Below are positions 27,290 through 36,483 of a stretch of 64,000 nt of DNA, one piece after another. The position numbers and the translations under genes were made by a program. The notes beneath the pieces are model-generated. The model was not told where the DNA came from, did not search any database, and saw nothing but the letters and a program-made list of their open reading frames with translations. The stretch comes from Deltaproteobacteria bacterium (GTDB lineage: Bacteria; Lernaellota; Lernaellaia; JACKCT01): the NCBI GenBank assembly GCA_020633895.1, contig JACKCT010000001.1, positions 1 through 64,000 on the forward strand, in the 5' to 3' direction. The first letter of the stretch is position 1. Each line of letters starts with the position of its first letter.

Positions 27290-28944
27290 GCGATTCGGAC
27301 CCGCGCCGGACCATCGTCGCCTACCACCAACGCACCAAGCACCACCCTTATCGTTACGCCCGTTCGCTGGGCTACATGGATTGGGACACGCAGCCCGATC
27401 CTTTCCGGCGATATGACGGCGCACCGCGCGTGGCGCTGGCTCGGCCGGAGCCGGGGCCGTTGCCGCTGTACGATGAAATCTTCGATCCGGGGATGGTGCG
27501 GGTGCGGGCGGTGGACGGCGCCGGTGTTGCCCAGTTGTTCTACGACTCGCTGGCGATTTCGGCGTGGAAGGCCTACGGCGACGCGCGTTGGGCCCTGCGA
27601 TGCAATCCATCCAGCGGAAATCTGCATCCGACGGAGGGGTATCTGATTTGCGGCGCCATGGGCGGCGTCGGCGACGCGCCCGCCGTCTACCACTACGGCC
27701 CCTTCGATCACGCGCTCGAACGTCGCTCGACGCTGGCCGACGACGAATGGCGCGCGTTGTCCGGGCAATTGCCGCCGGGCGCGATTTTGCTCGGGCTGTC
27801 GTCGATCTATTGGCGGGAGTCTTGGAAGTACGGCGAGCGGGCGTTTCGCTATTGCCAGCACGATGTGGGGCACGCGATCGGCGCGGTGGCGGTCGCGGCG
27901 GCGGCACTGGGTTGGGAGGCGCGGCTGTTGGAGGGGGTGACGGATGACGTGCTCGCGGCGTTGTTGGGGATTGCCGATCAAACCGGCCCCGAGGCGGAGC
28001 ATCCGGACGGTCTGATCGCCGTCTTCCCCCAGGGCGCCGAATTCACGAAAGGGCAGTGGAAGGCGTTTCGCATTCCGGAGGCCGTGGTCGAATCGCGCCG
28101 CGCGGCGACATATATCGGCGAACCCAACGCGCTGAGTTCTGATCACGTGGAATGGGAGGTCATCGACGCGGCCCATCGCGCGACGGTCAAATCCGTCGCT
28201 CCCGAGGACGCCTACTGGTATGGAACTGTCGGCGGGGTACTGCCCGAGTATCCGCCTTCGCCGATGCCCGCGCGACAGGTGATCCGTCAGCGACGCAGCG
28301 CGGTGGACATGGACGGCGCCACGTCGATCAGCCGGGATGTCTTCTACAAGATGATGCTCAAGGCGACGCCTGATTGCAGCCACGTCCCCCACGCGGCGCT
28401 GCCTTGGCGTCCGGCGATCGTGTTTGCCGTGTTTGTGCATCGGGTGCGGGAACTGGCGAGTGGGCTGTACATGCTCGTGCGCGATTCGGACCAACGCGAG
28501 CGCCTCAAGGCCGCGACGCACGACTCATTCGCGTGGACGGTCGCGCCGGGGTGTCCGGAGGGGCTGAGCCTGTTTCTGCTCAAAGAGGGCGACATGCGGT
28601 CCGCGGCGGCGGGCGTGTCGTGCGGGCAGGGGATTGCGTCGGACGGCGCGTTCGCGGTGGCGATGTTGGGCGATTTTGAGGCGACACTCGCCGAGCACGG
28701 GGCCTGGTTCTATAAGCGGCTGCATTGGGAGGCGGGGCTGGCGGGGCAGGTGCTCTATTTGGAGGCGGAAGCGGCGGGCGTTCGCGCAACGGGCATCGGG
28801 TGCTTTTTCGACGACGCGACGCACGACATGCTCGGCCTTCGCGACGGGCAATACCAGAGCATCTATCACTTCACCGTCGGCGGCCCGGTCGAGGACGAGC
28901 GTTTGCAGACGATTGCGGCTTATGAGCATTTGAACGCCGAATGA
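27286..28944 (+). CDS. SagB/ThcOx-type nitroreductase-fold oxidoreductase, duplicated domain
   Basis: The protein has 552 residues in two nitroreductase-like halves (about 60-250 and 285-545). The first half has the flavin-site block RCNPSSGNLHPTEGYLI and the later FRYCQHDVGHAIGAVAVAAAALG typical of SagB-type proteins; the second half is more diverged. SagB enzymes often oxidise azolines in peptide natural products, but there is no YcaO cyclodehydratase or precursor here, so that role is not supported. It ends the operon with the hydrolase and FAD oxidase. Confidence 0.87.
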   Translation: MSDSDPRRTIVAYHQRTKHHPYRYARSLGYMDWDTQPDPFRRYDGAPRVALARPEPGPLPLYDEIFDPGMVRVRAVDGAGVAQLFYDSLAISAWKAYGDARWALRCNPSSGNLHPTEGYLICGAMGGVGDAPAVYHYGPFDHALERRSTLADDEWRALSGQLPPGAILLGLSSIYWRESWKYGERAFRYCQHDVGHAIGAVAVAAAALGWEARLLEGVTDDVLAALLGIADQTGPEAEHPDGLIAVFPQGAEFTKGQWKAFRIPEAVVESRRAATYIGEPNALSSDHVEWEVIDAAHRATVKSVAPEDAYWYGTVGGVLPEYPPSPMPARQVIRQRRSAVDMDGATSISRDVFYKMMLKATPDCSHVPHAALPWRPAIVFAVFVHRVRELASGLYMLVRDSDQRERLKAATHDSFAWTVAPGCPEGLSLFLLKEGDMRSAAAGVSCGQGIASDGAFAVAMLGDFEATLAEHGAWFYKRLHWEAGLAGQVLYLEAEAAGVRATGIGCFFDDATHDMLGLRDGQYQSIYHFTVGGPVEDERLQTIAAYEHLNAE

Positions 28945-28979
28945 GTAGGGCAGTGCTTTCAGAGACGGATTGAACCATT

Positions 28980-29580
28980 CAGAGCCGCGACCGTCAGGGA
29001 GCGGGTTGCTTCGTATTGAGATCCCATATGCGACGAACTTTGCCGGCCGGATATTTCATCACGTTTTCTTGCTACGGCGCTCGCCTGCACGGCCATGAGG
29101 AATTTTCCATTGATCGCCACCACCGAGCCTTTCGTCAGCCGCCGAGACCGACTGAAATCGAACTTGAAACGTACGAACGGAATTTGATGCACGGCATGCC
29201 GTTTCTCTTGGGGAAAGCTGAACGGGATATCGTCCTCAAGAGTATCGTCGAAACGTGTCGATTTCGCGGATGGCAGCTTTTTGCCGTCCATGTCCGAACT
29301 AATCATGTTCACCTCGTTGCCGCATCGGAGAATCCGCCGGAGAAGATGATGGCTGACTGCAAAGCGTACGCAACGCGGGCGCTGCATCAGGCGGGAGTCG
29401 ACCGCGATAGGAAGAAATGGACTAGGCACGGCAGTACGCACTACCTGTGGGACGCGAAAGCGATCGACATGGCGGTTTCGTACGTTCTGGCTGTTCAAGG
29501 TGAACCGATGGCTGTTTATGACGGGCGCGAGGAGTAATGGCCGGGGCGAAGCAACCCGCTCCCTGACGGTCGCGGCTCTG
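28980..29580 (+). mobile_element. RAYT (REP-associated tyrosine transposase) element bounded by inverted REPs
   Basis: A plus-oriented REP copy (28980-29007) and its inverted twin (29553-29580) bracket a single HUH transposase gene. The two copies match base for base over the 28-base core and for at least six more bases inside (GCTTCG). The whole unit is about 600 bases. The same inverted pair occurs at eight or more other intergenic places in the window without the gene, usually 70-210 bases across. Confidence 0.85.
29028..29537 (+). CDS. rayT: REP-associated tyrosine transposase (IS200/Y1 family)
   Basis: From the ATG at 29028 the protein has 169 residues; a TTG at 29016 is an alternative. 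The Y1_Tnp core opens with GYFITFSCYGARLHG. The HUH metal motif is NHVHLV at 92-97 (His93, His95). The likely catalytic tyrosine is Tyr152 in the helix AVSYVLAVQGEP, matching the Y-x-x-x-N/x-P position of RAYTs. The frame is intact, so the enzyme may be active. RAYTs cut single-stranded REP hairpins; the REP copies on either side are the expected substrate. Confidence 0.93.
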   Translation: MRRTLPAGYFITFSCYGARLHGHEEFSIDRHHRAFRQPPRPTEIELETYERNLMHGMPFLLGKAERDIVLKSIVETCRFRGWQLFAVHVRTNHVHLVAASENPPEKMMADCKAYATRALHQAGVDRDRKKWTRHGSTHYLWDAKAIDMAVSYVLAVQGEPMAVYDGREE

Positions 29581-29730
29581 AAAGGGCGCGCCCGTCAGAG
29601 CGAGGCGGGACACGACTTGCGGCTCCATGCACTCAAAGTCTCGCGAAAACCCGCTCGAATCGCCGGTTATTGACGTCCCGCACCCCGGACGCCTATCTTG
29701 CACGCCGTGTTGCCCATCAAGGATGCCATT

Positions 29731-31638
29731 TTGCGTCGCCCAAAGACCATTCTCGCGATTGCCTCGATTGTCTTGATCGCCCTGGGAGTCGGCCTCCCCG
29801 GATGCAGTTCCCCTAAGCCCCTGCCGTTCAACCGGTTCGAAAATCTGCCCGAGTTGGAGTTGGATCTGGCCGACCAGTCCCACCTGATCGAAATCGCCCG
29901 GGCGACATTAGCCGGCACGAGTTACAAAAAGCGCGTCGAGGAAGCCCGAAACGTCTACCACGAGCATACGCAGGTGCGGCCCGTTTTCGTGTCCGTGCTG
30001 CGACCCCGGGAGCGGGCGCGGACCGCGTTCGGCGAAGCGAATACGCTGGAAAAGGCCGTGGTCGAGGCGTCCAAACTGCTCAAGCGCGTGGCCGACGACC
30101 CGAAGCTGCTCGACTACCGCATTCGCATCGACGTAGTGAACGTGACCGGCGAGATCCAGGAGCGCAACACGCGCAGTCGCTGGCGATTCGACATCATCCA
30201 CGAAGGCTTTCTGTTCAATTCCGACCCGCTTGTCACGGCCCTGCCGCAGGAAATCATCGGTTACGAAGTCATCGACAAGAAGGGCAAGTTCCAGTACGGC
30301 GGCATGCGTCGGCTGATCAAGGAGCGGGTGCTCGGGCGCATCGCCCGGCCGTTCTTCGAGGGCGGTAAGGACGTCGAATTCCTTCGTTTCAAGGCGATTT
30401 CGTTTGTGGAGAAGGCGAGCGGCGGCGTGGATCTGTTGATCGGCATGAACTATTTCGACATGCCCCTGTCGCCGGAAGACCTGATCCGCTCGGCCATCGC
30501 CGGGGGCGAATATCTCAAACGCAACGTCAACGAGATGAACGGCGAATTCAACTATCGCTATCTCGCCCAGCGGGATTACGATTCCAAGTCCTACAATCTG
30601 CTGCGTCACGCCGGGTCGGTCTACGCCATGTACGCCATCTATGAGGCGACGCGGGATCCGGACTTGTTGCGCAAGGCGGACGCGGCGAAGAACTGGATGC
30701 TCACGCGCCTTCGCGGGCCCAACGACACGGACAAGGCGGCCGGCGAGGATTTCCTGGTCTATGTCGATCCCGGCGACAACGAGGCCAAGACCGGCGGCGC
30801 GGCGCTGGCGATCTACGCCCTGGCCAAGCACGCCCAGGTTACGGGCAGCCGCGAACACCTAGCCGAGATGCAAAAGCTCGCGAGGTTCATCGACCATTGC
30901 ACCGACGAAAACGGCCAGCTTCTGGGCAAGTATCACTACGATCAGAAGCGGCGGCGGCCGTTCATTTCCAACTACTATCCCGGCGAGGCGGTGGCGGCGC
31001 TGACGCGGCTCAACGCGCTGGACGGCGACGAACACTGGTTGGAATTGGCGACGCGTCTGGCGACGAATTTGAAGGACGTGCGCGACTACGGCAAGGACGC
31101 GCGGACGATTTTCACCGACCATTGGCTGTGCATCGGGATGAATGAGCTGGCGACGAAAGTCGAGGCGCCCGAACTGGTTCAACACGTCTTCCTGATCGGC
31201 GACGGCATCGCCGACGAGCAACTCGACGGACCGACGATCGACGTGGTCGGCTCCTATCTGAGCAACCCGGTCTCCACGCACACGGCGGTGCGCACCGAGG
31301 CGCTGATGGCGCTGGCGGCTCTCGCGCGGCGCACGGGGGATTCGGCGCGGGCGGAAAAATATTGGCGCACGGCGCTCAAGAGCGCGAACATCCACCGGCG
31401 CATGCAGTTTACCGACGTGGGCGCCATGTTCTTCCCCGCGCCTCACAAGGCGCTGGGCGGCGTCATGGAACGCTACAACTGGCCGGCGATTCAGATCGAC
31501 GATGTCTGGCACAACTCGGTCGCGCTGCTGGAACTCTGGCGCGAATCGGGCGTCCTCGCCGGCGCCGACCCGACGAAATACTACGGCCACCTGGACAAAT
31601 ACTTCCCCCAAGCCGGCGACATCTACAGCGCCCATTGA
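29731..31638 (+). CDS. Lipoprotein with an alpha-toroid-like domain, unknown function
   Basis: I choose the TTG at 29731, seven bases after AAGGA, because it gives a compact lipoprotein signal (MRRPKTILAIASIVLIALG, lipobox LPGC). Earlier starts at 29698 or 29707 lack a ribosome site. The protein has 635 residues. Residues about 40-250 form an alpha/beta domain with ARATLAGTSY and a string of basic residues, distantly like AMMECR1. Residues about 250-620 are repeated helical hairpins (GGAALAIYALAKHAQVTG, YYPGEAVAALTRL, EALMALAALARRTGD) resembling six-hairpin glycosidases or thioredoxin-linked toroids. No catalytic motif is certain. Confidence 0.65.
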   Translation: MRRPKTILAIASIVLIALGVGLPGCSSPKPLPFNRFENLPELELDLADQSHLIEIARATLAGTSYKKRVEEARNVYHEHTQVRPVFVSVLRPRERARTAFGEANTLEKAVVEASKLLKRVADDPKLLDYRIRIDVVNVTGEIQERNTRSRWRFDIIHEGFLFNSDPLVTALPQEIIGYEVIDKKGKFQYGGMRRLIKERVLGRIARPFFEGGKDVEFLRFKAISFVEKASGGVDLLIGMNYFDMPLSPEDLIRSAIAGGEYLKRNVNEMNGEFNYRYLAQRDYDSKSYNLLRHAGSVYAMYAIYEATRDPDLLRKADAAKNWMLTRLRGPNDTDKAAGEDFLVYVDPGDNEAKTGGAALAIYALAKHAQVTGSREHLAEMQKLARFIDHCTDENGQLLGKYHYDQKRRRPFISNYYPGEAVAALTRLNALDGDEHWLELATRLATNLKDVRDYGKDARTIFTDHWLCIGMNELATKVEAPELVQHVFLIGDGIADEQLDGPTIDVVGSYLSNPVSTHTAVRTEALMALAALARRTGDSARAEKYWRTALKSANIHRRMQFTDVGAMFFPAPHKALGGVMERYNWPAIQIDDVWHNSVALLELWRESGVLAGADPTKYYGHLDKYFPQAGDIYSAH

Positions 31639-31676
31639 CGCGTAGTCGCGTCAGACTGGGAGATACTTCGTATCTC
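31637..31676 (+). repeat. Family C stop-codon double hairpin, copy 2
   Basis: The stop TGA at 31636-31638 overlaps the first two bases of GACGCG-TAGT-CGCGTC, a perfect hairpin with the same TAGT loop as copy 1. The spacer AGACTGG follows, then a second perfect hairpin GAGATAC-TTC-GTATCTC at 31660-31676. Confidence 0.7.
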
Positions 31677-31751
31677 TGACGCTGTCGCGTGGGCGAAAGG
31701 ACTTTGGTGGACATCGCTTCGCTCCGAGCGATACGGAGCCGTGAAAACGAT

Positions 31752-31797
31752 GGGGTGCCACACTTTCGCGAGAACGAAGTTCGAGAGAAGGTGTGCA
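31752..31797 (+). repeat. Family B palindromic repeat, copy 1
   Basis: The copy reads GGGGTGCCACACTTTCGCGA, then an inner hairpin GAAC-GAA-GTTC, then GAGAAGGTGTG, so CACACTTTC pairs with GAAGGTGTG as an outer stem. It matches the left arm of the repeat at 59176-59284. Confidence 0.7.
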
Positions 31798-31806
31798 TTG
31801 CGCTGA

Positions 31807-31890
31807 CCGAGCCGCGCGCGTCAGCAAGCGGTCCAAAGCGTTCGACGACTCGACCCGCTCGACGACCCCTCCCTGAAGGTTGGGGCTCTG
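31807..31890. repeat. Family A REP inverted pair, near-identical to that at 12086-12169
   Basis: A plus-oriented copy (outer CCGC/GCGG, inner GC/GC, loop GTCA) faces a minus-oriented copy (CCCC/GGGG). Arms, length (84 bases) and much of the spacer match the pair after the terminator at 12056, so both descend from one parent unit. Confidence 0.85.
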
Positions 31891-31942
31891 ATTCGTCGGT
31901 AGCGATTCCAAAGGGCACGACGCCCACACAAAAAACTCGAAT

Positions 31943-31972
31943 AAAAAAACGGGACGCCAACCGGCGTCCCGT
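31943..31972 (-). terminator. Terminator of the icd gene
   Basis: A perfect ten-base-pair stem (ACGGGACGCC with GGCGTCCCGT) around the loop AACC is preceded on the plus strand by seven A residues, which gives a T tract on the minus strand, 28 bases after the icd stop. Confidence 0.92.
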
Positions 31973-31999
31973 TCGTCGTATCTTGTTCCGGAATCGGGT

Positions 32000-33214
<1,215 letters not shown>

Positions 33215-33431
33215 GGCGGCAATCTCCTCTCCGCGACGAAATTCGCCGGTTGATTCCATTGGGTTGGGGAAGGTCGTGTTGGCTCAAGACCCGACCTTCG
33301 TGTACATTATCGCCACGCATTTCGCAACTGTGGGGCCCATTCCTGATCTTGGCGATTTCCGGCTCGGCGTTCGCGCGCCGGGCGAAGCTCCATGGACCCC
33401 GCGTTCGATTCGAATCATTTGAGGTGGCCCA

Positions 33432-35360
33432 ATGAGCGACGTGATTTGGCGGCCGAGCGCCGAATATCTGAAGGATTCCAACATCAAACGGCTGATGGAC
33501 TTGGCCGGCGTGGACAATTACCCGGATCTGCATGCCTGGTCGGTGGCGGACACGTCCCGGTTTTGGGACACGGCGCTCAAGGATTTGGGCGTGGAGTGGT
33601 ACGAGCCCTACCACACGACGCAGGCCAACGGCTTTCCCTTCGCCGACTGGTTCATCGGCGGCAAGACGAACATCGTGCTCAACTGCATTGACCGGCATGT
33701 GCGCGACGGGCGGGGCGACCACCTGGCCTTCACGCACGAATGCGACGACCGGGACGCGACCGCCTTCACCTATGACCACCTGAACCGGGAGGTCTGCCGC
33801 CTGGCCAACGCCCTGCGGGCCCGTGGGGTGAAAAAAGGCGATGGCATCGGGATCTACATGCCCATGGCGCCGGAGATCATCGTGGTCTTCTTCGCGATCC
33901 TGAAAGTCGGCGCGGTGGCGATCCCCGTGTTTTCGGGCTTCGGGGCCTCGGCGCTGGCGGTGCGCATGGAGGACGCGAACGTCAAGCTGTTATTCACCTC
34001 GGACGGCTCGTACCGGCGAGGCAAGCCGGTGCCGATCAAGGACGAGGCGGATCGTGCCTGCGAACAGGCGTCGTGCATCGAGACGGTGGTGGTGCTCAAG
34101 AGGACGGGCGAGGTGGTGCCTTTCGATGAGGACCGGGACGTCTGGTACGAGGAATTCGTCGAGGGGCACGAGGAGCACGCCGAGACGGAGGTCTGCGACG
34201 CCGAGGACACGGCGCTGATTATCTACACCTCGGGCACGACGGGCAAACCCAAGGGCACCGTCCACACGCACGCCGGGTGCCTGGCGCAGATGGCCAAGGA
34301 ATTGGGCTACGCCTTCGACGTGAAGCCGGACTCCCGGTTTTTCTGGGTGACGGACATCGGCTGGATGATGGGCCCGTGGGAGTTCATCGGCGTGCAGTTT
34401 TTCGGCGCGTCGTATCTGATCTTCGAGGGTGTGCCCAATTATCCCGATCCCGGACGCCTTTGGCAGATCGTGGAAAAACACAAATTGACGCATCTGGGCG
34501 TCTCGCCCACCGCGATCCGGCTGCTGATGTCGGCGGATGTCTCGTTCGTGGAGAAATACGATACGTCGAGCCTGCGCTTCTTCGGCTCCACTGGCGAACC
34601 GTGGGATCCGGAAAGCTATATGTGGCTGTTCGAAAAGGTGGGCAAATCGAAGGTGCCGATCATCAACATCTCCGGCGGAACGGAGATCGTCGGCTGCCAT
34701 CTCTCGCCGAATCCGGCCACGCCGCTGAAAATCTCGACGCTCGCCGGGCCGGGCCTGGGCATGGATGTCGACTGCTTCGACGAGGACGGCAACTCGGTCA
34801 AGAAGGGCATCGGCCATCTGGTCTGCAAGCAGCCCGCGCCGTCGATGACCAAAGGCTTTCTGGGCGACCGCCAGCGCTACCTGGACACGTATTTTTCGAA
34901 ATTCGACAACATCTGGTTTCACGGCGATTGGGCGGAAATCGACGAAGACGGCTTCTGGTTTTTGCGCGGCCGCTCGGACGACACGATCAAAGTCGCCGGC
35001 AAGCGCACGGGCCCGGCGGAGGTCGAATCGGCGGTCATGGAGCACGGCAAGGTGCTCGAATCCGCGGCCATCGGCGTGCCCGACGACCTCAAGGGCGAGA
35101 CGGTGGGCATCTTCGTGGTGCTGCGGCCGGGGGTGGAAGAGTCGGAGGAGCTGCGCAAGGAGATTTCCGGCACCGTGGTGCATCACTTGGGCAAGACCCT
35201 CAAGCCCGAGTTCGTGAAATTCGTCGACGATCTGCCCAAGACGCGCTCGGCCAAGATCCTGCGCGGCACCATCAAGAAGATTCATCTGGGCAAGGATCCG
35301 GGCGACACGGCCTCCTGCGCCAATCCGGATGCGTTGGAGGGCATTAAGTCAGCGCGTTAA
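33432..35360 (+). CDS. AMP-forming acyl-CoA synthetase (acetyl-CoA synthetase-like)
   Basis: The protein has 642 residues and is complete. It activates a carboxylic acid with ATP to an acyl-adenylate and then to the CoA thioester. The P-loop-like motif YTSGTTGKPKG lies at about 271-281. Then come DIGWMMGPW, GSTGEPWDP, HGDWAEIDEDG and GRSDDTIKVAGKRTGPAEVE. The catalytic lysine lies in TRSAKILRG. The overall pattern is closest to acetyl- or propionyl-CoA synthetases; the exact acid cannot be told. The N-terminus (SAEYLKDSNIKRLMDLAG) matches the ACS N-terminal region. It is divergent from icd. Confidence 0.92.
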   Translation: MSDVIWRPSAEYLKDSNIKRLMDLAGVDNYPDLHAWSVADTSRFWDTALKDLGVEWYEPYHTTQANGFPFADWFIGGKTNIVLNCIDRHVRDGRGDHLAFTHECDDRDATAFTYDHLNREVCRLANALRARGVKKGDGIGIYMPMAPEIIVVFFAILKVGAVAIPVFSGFGASALAVRMEDANVKLLFTSDGSYRRGKPVPIKDEADRACEQASCIETVVVLKRTGEVVPFDEDRDVWYEEFVEGHEEHAETEVCDAEDTALIIYTSGTTGKPKGTVHTHAGCLAQMAKELGYAFDVKPDSRFFWVTDIGWMMGPWEFIGVQFFGASYLIFEGVPNYPDPGRLWQIVEKHKLTHLGVSPTAIRLLMSADVSFVEKYDTSSLRFFGSTGEPWDPESYMWLFEKVGKSKVPIINISGGTEIVGCHLSPNPATPLKISTLAGPGLGMDVDCFDEDGNSVKKGIGHLVCKQPAPSMTKGFLGDRQRYLDTYFSKFDNIWFHGDWAEIDEDGFWFLRGRSDDTIKVAGKRTGPAEVESAVMEHGKVLESAAIGVPDDLKGETVGIFVVLRPGVEESEELRKEISGTVVHHLGKTLKPEFVKFVDDLPKTRSAKILRGTIKKIHLGKDPGDTASCANPDALEGIKSAR

Positions 35361-35382
35361 AAAACCGGGCGGCTTTACCTTC

Positions 35383-35542
35383 AGGGCCACGCACGGTAGT
35401 AAGCGGTCTGCATGTGGTGCGCACACCGCTGCCGTTGTCGAACGCCGTCGTCGAAACTCCAACTCGGTGTACAAGGCTGAACCGGACCCCTCCCTGCTCC
35501 TCCTTCGCCAAGGCTACGGCGGACAGGCAGGTCGGGGCTCTG
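35383..35542. repeat. Family A REP pair with a decayed left arm and an inserted foreign repeat in the right arm
   Basis: The left copy (35383-35408) has lost its CAGAG foot but keeps CACGGTAGTAAGCGG. The right copy is split: CCCCTCCCTG at 35487-35496 and CAGGTCGGGGCTCTG at 35528-35542 flank about 31 inserted bases. The insert includes CTTCGCCAAGGCTACGGCGG, part of another repeat seen at 39177. Confidence 0.7.
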
Positions 35543-35562
35543 AAAAACCCAATCGAGGACTC

Positions 35563-36339
35563 ATGCGAATCAAAATCGCCAGCGACATCCACGGCGCCTA
35601 CGACGAGTTGGCCGCCTCATTCGACGCGGACGACACGGCGTTTCTGCTCGGGGATTTCATCAACATTTTGGACTACGCCGACTTCAGCGGCATCCTGGCC
35701 GAGTTGGTGCCGATGGAGACGATTCAGGCCGTCGTCGATCTGCAACAGCAAGGCAAAAAAACCGAGGCCAAGACGCTCATGAACCGGACCGCCGCCGAGA
35801 TCCCCGACCTGTTCGGCCAGGTGGCGCGCATTGCCGACCGCTGCTACGGCGAGGTTTTTGAGAAGATGCCCTGCCGCGCCTTCGTCATCAACGGCAACGT
35901 GGATTTTCCCGATCTGCTCGAACGCAACACCAACGAACGCGTTACGTTCATCAAGGAATTTCAGCGCTTCGAGATGGGCGACCGGTCGGTGGGATTTGTC
36001 GCCGGCATTCCGCATATGCCGTTTTCGTTCGGGATGCCGGGGGAGACGTCGCTGGACGAATACGCCCGGCGCCTGGCCGAATTGGGGCCAGTGGATCACC
36101 TGTTCGTCCACCCGCCGCCGATGATCGAGGAGCTGGCCTACGACGTGAAGGCCAAGCGCAACGAAGGCGGCAGCGAGGCCCTGCTCGATTACATCAAGGA
36201 ATACCAGCCCTTGACGGTGCATTTCGGGCATATCCACCAACCCCAGGCCACGCAGATGACCCTCGGCCGAACGCACCTCATCAACGTTGGATGCTTCCGC
36301 GATCGGCAGTCGATCGCGGTGTTGGATTTGGGCGAGTAA
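35563..36339 (+). CDS. Metallophosphoesterase family protein
   Basis: The start is the ATG at 35563 just after the REP pair; a longer frame would run through the repeat and is rejected. The protein has 258 residues. The calcineurin-type metal ligands are visible: D8-x-H10, LLGDFIN, NGNVDFP in place of the usual GNHD/GNCD, FVHPPP, and HFGHIHQP near the C-terminus. A helical insertion lies at about 45-95. Substrates of this family include phospho-esters and nucleotides; none can be assigned here. Confidence 0.87.
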   Translation: MRIKIASDIHGAYDELAASFDADDTAFLLGDFINILDYADFSGILAELVPMETIQAVVDLQQQGKKTEAKTLMNRTAAEIPDLFGQVARIADRCYGEVFEKMPCRAFVINGNVDFPDLLERNTNERVTFIKEFQRFEMGDRSVGFVAGIPHMPFSFGMPGETSLDEYARRLAELGPVDHLFVHPPPMIEELAYDVKAKRNEGGSEALLDYIKEYQPLTVHFGHIHQPQATQMTLGRTHLINVGCFRDRQSIAVLDLGE

Positions 36340-36350
36340 TTCGAATATTT

Positions 36351-36445
36351 CAGAGCCGCGCACGGTAGTAAGCGGTCTGGTTCGACTCAGTACGAATGTG
36401 ACGTGCCAGGTTGGAATAGACCCCTCCCTACAGGTCGGGGCTCTG
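36351..36445. repeat. Family A REP inverted pair
   Basis: A plus-oriented copy (36351-36378, CCGC/GCGG, inner AC/GT, loop GGTA) faces a minus-oriented copy (36419-36445, CCCC/GGGG, inner CC/GG), 12 bases after the phosphoesterase stop. Confidence 0.85.
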
Positions 36446-36483
36446 AAAGGGTGACATTGTCGCCACGCTTAGGATAATCCCCC

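Larger units (their letters stand above)
31639..31999. repeat. Gene-free stretch rich in palindromic repeats and a terminator
   Basis: From left to right it holds the family C double hairpin, an imperfect palindrome around 31710-31730 (ATCGCTTCGCTCCGAGCGAT), one family B repeat (31752-31797), a family A REP inverted pair (31807-31890) and the icd terminator (31943-31972). No gene is supported here. Confidence 0.85.

Noticed and set aside
27286-28944. RiPP biosynthesis locus based on the SagB-type enzyme
   Set aside because: No YcaO, precursor peptide, leader peptidase or exporter lies within reach.
33250-33422. Short frame between icd and the acyl-CoA synthetase gene
   Set aside because: No ribosome site, no domain, and the region must hold the divergent promoters.
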